Assembly (NCBI RefSeq): GCF_018866325.1
Contig: NZ_CP076457.1
Span: 6,421,001 to 6,485,000, forward strand
DNA length: 64,000 nt
Direction: 5' to 3'
Source of the DNA: Streptomyces sp. YPW6
Lineage (GTDB): Bacteria; Actinomycetota; Actinomycetes; Streptomycetales; Streptomycetaceae
The notes under the pieces were generated by a model, which had not been told where the DNA came from, searched no databases, and was given only the letters and a program-made list of their open reading frames with translations. Below are positions 42,309 through 49,457 of the stretch, piece after piece. Position 1 is the first letter of the stretch, and each line of letters begins with the position of its first letter. Made by a program: the position numbers and the translations under genes.

Positions 42309-43460
42309 ATGGACCTGGCGCTCAGCGTGGAGCAGGAAGCCGTCCGGAAACTGGCCGAGGACTTCGTCGCCCGGGAGGTCGCCCCGCACGTCGTCGCGTG
42401 GGACCGGGCCGAGAGTGTCGACAGGTCGATCGTGAAGAAGCTCGGCGGCCTCGGCTTCCTCGGGCTGACGGTCCCCGAGGAGTACGGCGGCTCCGGCGGC
42501 GACCACCTGTCCTACTGCCTGGTCACCGAGGAGCTGGGGCGCGGCGACTCCTCGGTGCGCGGCATCGTCTCGGTGTCGCTCGGCCTCGTCGCCAAGACGA
42601 TCGCGTCCTGGGGGAGCGAGGAGCAGAAGCGCGCCTGGCTTCCCGCGCTGACGGCGGGCGAGGCGATCGGCTGCTTCGGCCTCACCGAGCCCGGTACCGG
42701 CTCCGATGCCGGGAACCTCGTCACCAGGGCCGTCTGCGACGGCGGTGACTACGTCATCAACGGCACCAAGATGTTCATCACCAACGGCACCTGGGCCGAT
42801 GTCGTCCTGCTCTTCGCGCGGACGGGCGACGCCCCCGGCCACCGCGGCGTCTCCGCCTTCCTCGTCCCCGCCGACACCCCCGGACTCACCCGGCGCACCG
42901 TCCACGGCAAGCTGGGCCTGCGCGGCCAGGCCACCGCCGAACTGGCCCTCCAGGACGTCCGGATACCGGCATCCTGCCTCCTCGGCCCCGAGGGCAAGGG
43001 CTTCTCCATCGCCATGTCCGCCCTCGCCAAGGGGCGCATGTCGGTCGCGGCGGGCTGTGTCGGCATCGCCCAGGCCGCCCTGGACGCGGCCGTGCGCTAC
43101 GCCGGTGAGCGCGAGCAGTTCGGCAAGGCCATCGCCCGCCACCAGCTCGTCCAGGAGCTGCTGAGCGACATCGCCGTGGACGTGGACGCCGCCCGGCTGC
43201 TGACCTGGCGGGTGGCCGATCTGGTCGACCGGGGCCAGGACTTCGCCACCGCCGCCTCGAAGGCCAAGCTGTACGCCTCCGAGGCCGCCGTCCGCTGCGC
43301 CAACAACGCCCTCCAGGTCTTCGGCGGCTACGGCTACATCGACGAGTACCCGGTCGGCAAGCTGCTGCGGGACGCCCGCGTGATGACGCTCTACGAAGGC
43401 ACCAGCCAGATCCAGAAGCTCATCATCGGCCGGGCGCTCACCGGGGTCTCCGCCTTCTGA
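42309..43460 (+). CDS. Acyl-CoA dehydrogenase
   Basis: This 383-residue flavoenzyme makes the first double bond in acyl-CoA oxidation. FAD-contact motifs are C-F-G-L-T-E-P-G-T-G-S-D-A and F-I-T-N-G-T-W-A-D. The C-terminal region has Q-V-F-G-G-Y-G-Y-I-D-E-Y-P-V and the catalytic Glu in L-Y-E-G-T-S-Q-I-Q. The pattern is close to short-chain/branched acyl-CoA dehydrogenases. ATG 42309 starts M-D-L-A-L-S-V-E. It is divergent from its probable TetR repressor. Confidence 0.94.
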   Translation: MDLALSVEQEAVRKLAEDFVAREVAPHVVAWDRAESVDRSIVKKLGGLGFLGLTVPEEYGGSGGDHLSYCLVTEELGRGDSSVRGIVSVSLGLVAKTIASWGSEEQKRAWLPALTAGEAIGCFGLTEPGTGSDAGNLVTRAVCDGGDYVINGTKMFITNGTWADVVLLFARTGDAPGHRGVSAFLVPADTPGLTRRTVHGKLGLRGQATAELALQDVRIPASCLLGPEGKGFSIAMSALAKGRMSVAAGCVGIAQAALDAAVRYAGEREQFGKAIARHQLVQELLSDIAVDVDAARLLTWRVADLVDRGQDFATAASKAKLYASEAAVRCANNALQVFGGYGYIDEYPVGKLLRDARVMTLYEGTSQIQKLIIGRALTGVSAF

Positions 43461-43592
43461 CCGGCGTCCGTGTCCTCTGGCCGCCCGCACGCGTACGGGT
43501 GTCGCTCTCGTACGGGTGTCTGAGTACCTGCCTGATCCGGCCTGAGTACGGACGCGGATGTGGCGTGCGCCACGCCGGCGGAAGCTGGACCC

Positions 43593-43883
43593 ATGAGTGA
43601 CACGACATCGGTCAAGCAGCAGAGCACCGCCGCCTTCTACCTCCAGGCCGTGGCCTCCTTCATGGTGGCCATCGGCGCGGTCGCCTTCGGCATCTTCTTC
43701 CTCGACGCCGACGCCTGGGTGCGCGGATTCCTCGCCATCGGCGTGCTCTACCTGGTCACGTCCTGCTTCACGCTCGCCAAGGTGATCAGGGACCGCCAGG
43801 AGGCCGGACAGATCCACAGCCGGGTCGACCAGGCCCGGCTGGACAAGATCCTCGCCGAGCACGACCCGTTCCAGAAGCTCTGA
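43593..43883 (+). CDS. YiaA/B-type two-TM inner-membrane protein
   Basis: This 96-residue protein has two TM helices (F-Y-L-Q-A-V-A-S-F-M-V-A-I-G-A-V-A-F and G-F-L-A-I-G-V-L-Y-L-V-T-S-C-F). The cytosolic tail is charged and ends H-D-P-F-Q-K-L. This fits the YiaAB domain, whose function is unknown. The W-V-R-G-F-L loop between the helices is conserved in the family. It is a single gene between a dehydrogenase and a TetR regulator. Confidence 0.85.
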   Translation: MSDTTSVKQQSTAAFYLQAVASFMVAIGAVAFGIFFLDADAWVRGFLAIGVLYLVTSCFTLAKVIRDRQEAGQIHSRVDQARLDKILAEHDPFQKL

Positions 43884-43924
43884 CCGCGCACCGTCGGCGC
43901 GGACCTCTCCTCCGGACACTCCCT

Positions 43925-43938
43925 AAGCGCTTGCTCAG
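43925..43938. promoter_or_regulatory. Candidate TetR operator AAGCGCTTGCTCAG (copy 1)
   Basis: The site lies 47 bp upstream of the TetR gene 43985-44617 and contains the palindrome AAGCGCTT. An identical 14-mer occurs at 45187-45200 before the MaoC gene. Confidence 0.6.
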
Positions 43939-43984
43939 GTTCGGGGTATGGTGTTCGTCCTGTTGACGGAGAGGGGCCTGGGCG

Positions 43985-44617
43985 ATGTGTGCGGCGGAGG
44001 AGACGAGCGGCGAGGACACGCCGTGGGGCGAGGTCACTCCCGAGGCGGCCAGGCGGCTCCTCGTCGCCGCCGTGGAAGCCTTCGCCGAGCGCGGGTACCA
44101 CGCGACCACCACCCGTGACATCGCCGGCCGGGCCGGGATGAGCCCGGCCGCGCTCTACATCCACTTCAAGACCAAGGAAGAGCTGCTCCACCGGATCAGC
44201 AAGATCGGTCACGAGCGGGCGCTGTACGTCCTCGACACCGAGGCGGACCGGGACGGCACGGCCGCCGAACGGCTCGCCGGAGCCGTCCGCTCCTTCGTCC
44301 GCTGGCACGCGGAGCGCCACACCACCGCCCGGGTCGTGCAGTACGAGCTCGACGCGCTGGGCGAGGAGCACCGCACCGAGATCGTCGCGCTGCGGCGCAG
44401 GAGTGACGCGGTGGTGCGCCGGATCATCGGGGAAGGGGTGCGCGACGGCGAGTTCGACGTCCCCGACGTCCCCGGCACCACGCTGGCGGTGCTCTCCCTC
44501 TGCATCGACGTGGCCCGCTGGTTCAACGCCCAGGGCAGCCGTACGCCCGACGAGGTCGGCGAGCTGTACGCCGGCCTCGTCCTGCGGATGGTCGGGGCCC
44601 GACAGGCGGCAGTCTGA
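43985..44617 (+). CDS. TetR-family transcriptional regulator (fatty-acid type)
   Basis: This 210-residue regulator has an HTH at about 22-70: L-L-V-A-A-V-E-A-F-A-E-R-G-Y-H-A-T-T-T-R-D, then I-A-G-R-A-G-M-S-P-A-A-L-Y-I-H-F-K-T-K. The C-terminal domain with R-S-F-V-R-W-H-A-E-R-H is of the type often tied to acyl-CoA metabolism. The AAGCGCTTGCTCAG site in its own promoter also lies upstream of the convergent MaoC gene. It therefore likely autoregulates and controls that hydratase. Confidence 0.9.
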   Translation: MCAAEETSGEDTPWGEVTPEAARRLLVAAVEAFAERGYHATTTRDIAGRAGMSPAALYIHFKTKEELLHRISKIGHERALYVLDTEADRDGTAAERLAGAVRSFVRWHAERHTTARVVQYELDALGEEHRTEIVALRRRSDAVVRRIIGEGVRDGEFDVPDVPGTTLAVLSLCIDVARWFNAQGSRTPDEVGELYAGLVLRMVGARQAAV

Positions 44618-44675
44618 CGACAGGCCCTGGCTCCGGCGGCCCGGACGAGGTGTCCCGAGGCCGCCTTCGGGCGGG

Positions 44676-45137
44676 TCAGAAGTAGTAGCGGGACACCGAT
44701 TCCGCGACGCAGGCCGGCTTCTCGCCGCCCTCGCGCTCGACGGTGACGACCGCCGTGACCTGTACGCCGCCGCCCACCTCCGTGACCTCCCGGAGCACCG
44801 CGCTGGCCCGCAGCCGCGAGCCGGCCGGGACCGTCGAGGGGAAGCGGACCTTGTTGGTCCCGTAGTTGATGCCCATCTTCATGCCCTCGACCCGCATCAC
44901 CTGCGGTACCAGCGCGGGCAGCAGCGACAGCGTCAGATAGCCGTGCGCGATGGTCGTGCCGAACGGCCCGTCCTTCGCCCGCTCCGGGTCCACGTGGATC
45001 CACTGGTGATCGCCGGTCGCCTCGGCGAACTGGTCGATCCTCTTCTGCTCGATCTCCAGCCAGTCGCTGTGTCCCAGCTGCTCGCCCACTCCGTCCCGCA
45101 GCTCCTGCGCGGACGTGAAGATCCTCGGCTCTGCCAT
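44676..45137 (-). CDS. MaoC-family (R)-specific enoyl-CoA hydratase
   Basis: This 153-residue protein has the single hot-dog fold of MaoC hydratases. The hydratase motif is visible: E-A-T-G-D-H-Q-W-I-H-V-D with catalytic Asp and His, followed by I-A-H-G-Y-L-T-L-S-L. It should hydrate trans-2-enoyl-CoA. ATG 45137 is chosen from the longer open frame because it starts M-A-E-P-R-I-F at the fold edge. An AAGCGCTTGCTCAG site lies about 50 bp upstream, linking it to the convergent TetR gene. Confidence 0.92.
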   Translation of the reverse strand: MAEPRIFTSAQELRDGVGEQLGHSDWLEIEQKRIDQFAEATGDHQWIHVDPERAKDGPFGTTIAHGYLTLSLLPALVPQVMRVEGMKMGINYGTNKVRFPSTVPAGSRLRASAVLREVTEVGGGVQVTAVVTVEREGGEKPACVAESVSRYYF

Positions 45138-45186
45138 GTTCCCGGTTCCTGCCTTCCGGCTCGACGCGCCGTCCGGCGCGATGTCC

Positions 45187-45200
45187 AAGCGCTTGCTCAG
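45187..45200. promoter_or_regulatory. Candidate TetR operator AAGCGCTTGCTCAG (copy 2)
   Basis: This is an exact 14-base match to 43925-43938. It lies between the divergent MaoC (minus) and SoxR (plus) genes, so it could influence either promoter. Confidence 0.6.
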
Positions 45201-45250
45201 CATCGTTGGGCGGCGCGTTCCTGTCAACGACATGGCAGTAGGTTTGAGGG

Positions 45251-45730
45251 GTGCCCCAGATCCCGCAGACACTCCACGAACTCTCGGTCGGCCAGCTCTC
45301 GGCGCGCAGCGGCGCCGCCGTCTCGGCCCTGCACTTCTACGAGTCCAAGGGCCTGATCACCAGCAGCCGCACCAGCGGCAACCAGCGCCGGTACTCCCGT
45401 GACGCGCTGCGCCGGGTCGCGTTCGTCCGGGCGGCCCAGCGCGTCGGCATTCCCCTGGCCACGATCCGGGACGCCCTCGCCGAACTGCCCGACGAGCGCA
45501 CGCCGAACCGCGAGGACTGGGCCCGTCTCTCCGCGGCCTGGCGCAAGGAACTGGACGACCGCATCGGGCAGTTGCGCCGCCTGCGCGACCATCTGACCGA
45601 CTGCATCGGCTGCGGCTGTCTGTCGTTGGAGACCTGCGTGCTCTCCAACCCCGGCGACATCACCGGCGAGAAGATCACCGGCTCCCGCCTGATGCCCGAA
45701 AGCAAGCAGTCGGCCGAACACCGTTCTTAG
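45251..45730 (+). CDS. soxR: SoxR redox-sensing MerR-family regulator
   Basis: This 159-residue regulator has a MerR winged helix (S-V-G-Q-L-S-A-R-S-G-A-A-V-S-A-L-H-F-Y-E) and a dimerisation helix. The [2Fe-2S] Cys cluster C-I-G-C-G-C-L-S-L-E-T-C has the exact SoxR spacing. In Streptomyces, SoxR responds to redox-active antibiotics rather than superoxide. GTG 45251 follows a G-rich stretch with poor Shine-Dalgarno spacing, so a leaderless or near-leaderless transcript is possible. It is divergent from MaoC. Confidence 0.95.
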   Translation: MPQIPQTLHELSVGQLSARSGAAVSALHFYESKGLITSSRTSGNQRRYSRDALRRVAFVRAAQRVGIPLATIRDALAELPDERTPNREDWARLSAAWRKELDDRIGQLRRLRDHLTDCIGCGCLSLETCVLSNPGDITGEKITGSRLMPESKQSAEHRS

Positions 45731-45812
45731 TACCGAGGTGCCGAAGTAGCGGGGCGCCGCAGTACCGCGGTGCCGGGGTACCGGACGGCGTCCGCTGTCA
45801 CGTCACGTCATG

Positions 45813-46448
45813 TCACGCGGCCGCTGCCGCTGTCGCTGGGGCAGCGGCGGGCGGCCTCCGGTGCCGCAGCAGCCGGGCCCTGGCCAGCGTGCGGTCGGTC
45901 AGGGCGGGCTGCGGCACCGCGATCCCGCAGCCCGTGCACACCGGGCCCGCCCACGGCTCCTCCCCCCGCACCTGCCGCCACTCGATGCCGGTGTCCGCGC
46001 AGACCGGACAGGCCGAACCGGGGCCGGAGCCCAGCCCCGCGATCAGGCGGCGCAGGACCTCCGCGAGCGGCTCGGTGGGATGGACACCCGGGTCGGTGCA
46101 GCGGGCCACCCCGTGACCGCCCCAGGTGCGCCGGTGCCAGTCGTCGAACGCGCCGGGCCGCCGCAGCCCCGCGTGCTTCTCGCGCCGACGCCGTTCGGCG
46201 AACCCCGCCTCGTACGCGAGCCAGACCGCCCGCGCCTCCTCCAGTTCGTCCAGCGCGCGCAGCAGGCGCACCGGATCGGGCTCCCGGTCCTCGGGGTCGA
46301 TCCCGTGCCGGGCGCACAGATGGTCCCAGGTCGCCCGGTGCCCGTACGGGGCGAACTTCTCCAGACACTTCCGCAGCGAATACCGCCGCAGGGCCAGATC
46401 ACCCCGCGGATCTCGGACCTGTCTCGCCAGACTCCGGAAACCGGCCAT
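45813..46448 (-). CDS. Conserved-type hypothetical protein with zinc-ribbon-like Cys pairs
   Basis: This 211-residue protein was not recognised. The N-terminal half is helical and very rich in Arg and Glu (M-A-G-F-R-S-L-A-R-Q-V, L-R-R-Y-S-L-R-K-C-L-E-K-F-A-P-Y-G-H). The last third has C-P-V-C-A-D-T-G-I and C-T-G-C-G-I, a four-Cys arrangement that could bind zinc. It ends with an Ala-rich tail. ATG 46448 is the natural start. It is convergent with soxR, with 82 bp between them. A nucleic-acid-binding role is possible but unproven. Confidence 0.7.
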   Translation of the reverse strand: MAGFRSLARQVRDPRGDLALRRYSLRKCLEKFAPYGHRATWDHLCARHGIDPEDREPDPVRLLRALDELEEARAVWLAYEAGFAERRRREKHAGLRRPGAFDDWHRRTWGGHGVARCTDPGVHPTEPLAEVLRRLIAGLGSGPGSACPVCADTGIEWRQVRGEEPWAGPVCTGCGIAVPQPALTDRTLARARLLRHRRPPAAAPATAAAAA

Positions 46449-46682
46449 GACACCGCCACCTCCGCCGCTCGTCCTTGGACGTCATGGAATGGACGTACGC
46501 CTGCCCGTTTCGGCTCCATCGAAAGATGAGATCCGCCCATTGGCCGAGAAACTCCATGTGGGGCGGGGTGCCGCGGACGGGAGCGGAGCGGCGCACGGGC
46601 CGGTGGTGCGCGGGCGTGCGCCGCTCGCGCGGGTGGCGAAATCTCCTGGCGCCGACGCGAGCCCGTGCGGTTGGGTTCCCCC

Positions 46683-47228
46683 ATGACGACAGCCGGACCG
46701 CGCCTGGAAGAGATCACCGCCGACAACGTGCTCGACGCCTGTCGGCTGGAAGTCGCACCCGAGCAGCGCGGGTTCGTCTCCCCGGTCGCCCAGTCCCTGG
46801 CCGAGGCCTACGTGCACCCCGGCCTCGCCTGGCCCCGGCTGATCTGTGACGGTGAGCGTGCCGTCGGGTTCGTGATGGCGTTCTTCGGCCTGCCGTTCGA
46901 CTTCGACGCCGGGGTGCCGGACGCCCCGCCCCGTTCCGGGCTCTGGCGGCTCGCCGTCGCCGCGGGGGAGCAGGGCCGGGGCTACGGGCGCTTCGCCGTC
47001 GGGGCGGTGAACGACGAGATCCGCCGGCGCGGCGGGACGGTCTCGACCGTGACCTGGAAGCCCGGCGAGGGCGGGCCCGAGGAGTTCTACCTCCGGCTCG
47101 GCTACCGCAAGCGGGGCCTCACGGACGACGGCGAGTACCTCGGCGACATGGAGCTGGACCAGGGCGCGCCGGCGTGTGCGGCGGGTCGGCCCCGTGAGCC
47201 CCGGCCCGCCGCGCACGTCACTCCCTAA
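46683..47228 (+). CDS. GNAT-family acetyltransferase
   Basis: This 181-residue protein has a GNAT fold: E-I-T-A-D-N-V-L-D-A-C-R-L at the start, W-R-L-A-V-A-A-G-E-Q-G-R-G-Y-G-R-F-A as the acetyl-CoA loop, and F-Y-L-R-L-G-Y-R-K-R near the end. It resembles the SpeG/BltD-like branch of small-molecule acetyltransferases. ATG 46683 is preferred to the upstream GTG 46665. The C-terminus has an extra Pro/Ala tail. Its stop overlaps the convergent NamZ stop in the sequence CTAA. Confidence 0.88.
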   Translation: MTTAGPRLEEITADNVLDACRLEVAPEQRGFVSPVAQSLAEAYVHPGLAWPRLICDGERAVGFVMAFFGLPFDFDAGVPDAPPRSGLWRLAVAAGEQGRGYGRFAVGAVNDEIRRRGGTVSTVTWKPGEGGPEEFYLRLGYRKRGLTDDGEYLGDMELDQGAPACAAGRPREPRPAAHVTP

Positions 47229-48493
47229 CCCCCGTACCGCAGATACCTCCGCCGCTTGGCCCGGAACGCCGACAGGTCCCGCTGCCAGGCCCCTACGACC
47301 TGGTCCGTGTCCGCGCCCGCGTCGATCATCGTGCGGACCCGGGTGTTCCCGGTGAGCTTGTCGATCCAGTGGTCCGGACGCCAGGCGAAGCCGCTCCAGG
47401 TCTGCTTCGCGGTCACCAGCAGGGCGATCCCGGTGCGGACCGGGTCGAACACCTCCCGGTCCCGGACGTGGAGCTGCACCCCGCCCACCGTCCTGCCCTG
47501 GAACTTGGAGAACACCGGCGCGAAGTACGCCTCCCGGAAGGCGACCCCCGGCAGCTTCAGCGCGTTCGCCGCGGCCGCCCAGCGGTGGTCGATGCCCTCG
47601 GCGCCGAGCAGTTCGAAGGGGCGCGTGGTGCCCCGGCCCTCGGAGAGGTTCGTGCCCTCGAAGAGGCAGGTGCCGGAGTAGACGAGTGCCGTCTCGGGCG
47701 TCGGCATGTTCGGGCTGGGCGGCACCCACGGCAGCCCGGTGTCGTCGAAGAAGTCCGAGCGCCGCCACCCCGACATCGTCACCACCTCGAGCCGCACCGG
47801 ATTCTCGTGCAGGAACTCCGCGTTGAAGAACAGCGCCAGCTCCGCCACCGTCATCCCGTGCGCCTGGGCGATCTCCCGGCGGCCGACGAACGTGGCGAAC
47901 GCCGGGTCCAGCACCGGGCCCAGCGCCGCCCGCCCGGTCACCGGGTTCGGCCGGTCCAGCACGACGAGCCGCTTGCCCGCGAGCGCCGCCGCCTCCATGC
48001 AGTCGTACAGCGTCCAGATGTACGTGTAGAAGCGGGCGCCCGCGTCCTGGATGTCGAAGACGACCGTGTCCACGCCCGACGCGGTGAAGATGTCCGCGAG
48101 GTCCCGCCCGCTCTTCAGATACGTGTCGTAGACCGGCAGCCCGGTCGCCGGGTCGTCGTAACGGCCCTCGGAGCCGCCCGCCTGCGCGGTGCCCCGGAAC
48201 CCGTGCTCGGGGCCGAAGACGGCGGTCAGGTTCACCCGCTCGTCCGGGTGCATCGCGTCGACGATGTGCCCGACGTCCGCGGTGATGCCGGTCGGGTTGG
48301 TGACGACCCCGACCTTCTGCCCCCGCAGCAGCCGGTAGCCGTCGGCCGCCAGCCGGTCGAAGCCGGTACGGACCCGGCCGTGCCCGCGCCCGTGCTCCGG
48401 GGCGGCGGAGGCGGCACCGGTACCGGCCGCCGTCGCCGCGAGCGCTCCCATCGCGCCTCCCGCGGCCAGCACACCACGTCGGGACAGGCTCAT
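47225..48493 (-). CDS. namZ: Exo-beta-N-acetylmuramidase NamZ (DUF1343)
   Basis: This 422-residue exported enzyme is predicted to remove terminal N-acetylmuramic acid from peptidoglycan fragments (GH171, formerly DUF1343). The signal peptide has S-R-R-G-V-L-A-A-G-G, a Tat-type twin-Arg start, and an A-S-A-A cleavage region. Domain landmarks are V-G-V-V-T-N-P-T-G, F-G-P-E-H-G-F-R-G, V-F-D-I-Q-D-A-G-A-R-F-Y-T-Y and L-D-R-P-N-P-V-T-G. A C-terminal R-V-R-T-M-I-D region completes the fold. Length is typical. It is divergent from the SDR gene. Confidence 0.92.
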   Translation of the reverse strand: MSLSRRGVLAAGGAMGALAATAAGTGAASAAPEHGRGHGRVRTGFDRLAADGYRLLRGQKVGVVTNPTGITADVGHIVDAMHPDERVNLTAVFGPEHGFRGTAQAGGSEGRYDDPATGLPVYDTYLKSGRDLADIFTASGVDTVVFDIQDAGARFYTYIWTLYDCMEAAALAGKRLVVLDRPNPVTGRAALGPVLDPAFATFVGRREIAQAHGMTVAELALFFNAEFLHENPVRLEVVTMSGWRRSDFFDDTGLPWVPPSPNMPTPETALVYSGTCLFEGTNLSEGRGTTRPFELLGAEGIDHRWAAAANALKLPGVAFREAYFAPVFSKFQGRTVGGVQLHVRDREVFDPVRTGIALLVTAKQTWSGFAWRPDHWIDKLTGNTRVRTMIDAGADTDQVVGAWQRDLSAFRAKRRRYLRYGG

Positions 48494-48638
48494 TCCGCTA
48501 CCTCCATGATCGCGCCGACTGTCATGGCCACGCACGCTAGCGCGGGCCGGGGCCACGCGGAACGACCTGGGCCGCACCGATTCCCCGAGCCGCCCTCCGT
48601 GCTCCTGCCCGGCCTCTCCCGACCTCTTCCCGATCACA

Positions 48639-48654
48639 TACCGACCGGTTAGTC
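48639..48654. promoter_or_regulatory. Candidate TetR operator upstream of the SDR-ligase operon
   Basis: TACCGACCGGTTAGTC lies 30 bp before the SDR start. It resembles TACCGACTGGTCGGCA (reverse strand of 56144-56159) at 11 of 16 positions. The TetR gene 51480-52073 lies between the two targets. Confidence 0.5.
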
Positions 48655-48683
48655 TGCTGGTGCAGCCGGATCGGAGAGGCGGG

Positions 48684-49457
48684 ATGGCGATGGGTACGGT
48701 GCAGGGCGCGGGTGTGGTGGTCACGGGGGCCGGAGGCGGTATCGGAGCCGCTCTGGCCCGCAGGTTCGCCGCCGGCGGGGCGCGGGTCGTCGTCAACGAC
48801 CTCGACCTCGCGCGGATCGAACCGCTCGCGAAGGAGATCGGCGGTACCGCCGTCGCCGGGGACGCCTCGGGCATCGTGGACGCGGCCCGGGAGGCGCTGG
48901 ACGGCACGGTCGACGTCTACTGCGCCAACGCCGGTCTGGCCTCGCCCGGTGACGCGTTCGCCGACGAGGAGGTCTGGGCCGCCGCCTGGGACGTCAACGT
49001 GATGGCCCACGTCCGCGCGACCAGGGCCCTCCTGCCGGACTGGCTGGAACGGGGCAGCGGGCGGTTCGTCACCACCGCCTCGGCCGCCGGTCTGCTGACG
49101 ATGATCGGCGCGGCCCCGTACAGCGTCACCAAGCACGGGGCGGTGGCCTTCGCCGAGTGGCTCTCGCTCACCTACCGCCACCGCGGGATCAAGGTCCACG
49201 CGATCTGCCCGCAGGGCGTGCGCACCGACATGCTCACCGCCGCCGGATCGGCCGGCGAACTGGTCCTGGCCCCCGGCGCGATCGAGCCGGACGCCGTCGC
49301 CGAGGCGCTGTTCGAGGCGATGGACGCCGACCGTTTCCTGGTCCTGCCGCACCCCGAGGTGGCCGGGTACTACCAGGCCCGCGCCGCCGACCCCGACCGG
49401 TGGATGCGCGGGATGAACCGGCTCCAGCGGCAGTGGGAGGAGGGGAGCGGAGCATGA
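48684..49457 (+). CDS. Short-chain dehydrogenase/reductase
   Basis: This 257-residue classical SDR has the T-G-A-G-G-G-I-G cofactor motif near residue 14. An Asp after strand 2 (V-V-V-N-D-L-D) favours NAD(H). The active site is S in T-T-A-S-A-A-G and Y-S-V-T-K. It lies first in an operon with an acyl-CoA ligase, overlapping it by four bases (ATGA). A role in oxidising a hydroxyacid or alcohol that the ligase feeds or follows is inferred. ATG 48684 has GGAGAGGCGGG just upstream. Confidence 0.92.
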   Translation: MAMGTVQGAGVVVTGAGGGIGAALARRFAAGGARVVVNDLDLARIEPLAKEIGGTAVAGDASGIVDAAREALDGTVDVYCANAGLASPGDAFADEEVWAAAWDVNVMAHVRATRALLPDWLERGSGRFVTTASAAGLLTMIGAAPYSVTKHGAVAFAEWLSLTYRHRGIKVHAICPQGVRTDMLTAAGSAGELVLAPGAIEPDAVAEALFEAMDADRFLVLPHPEVAGYYQARAADPDRWMRGMNRLQRQWEEGSGA

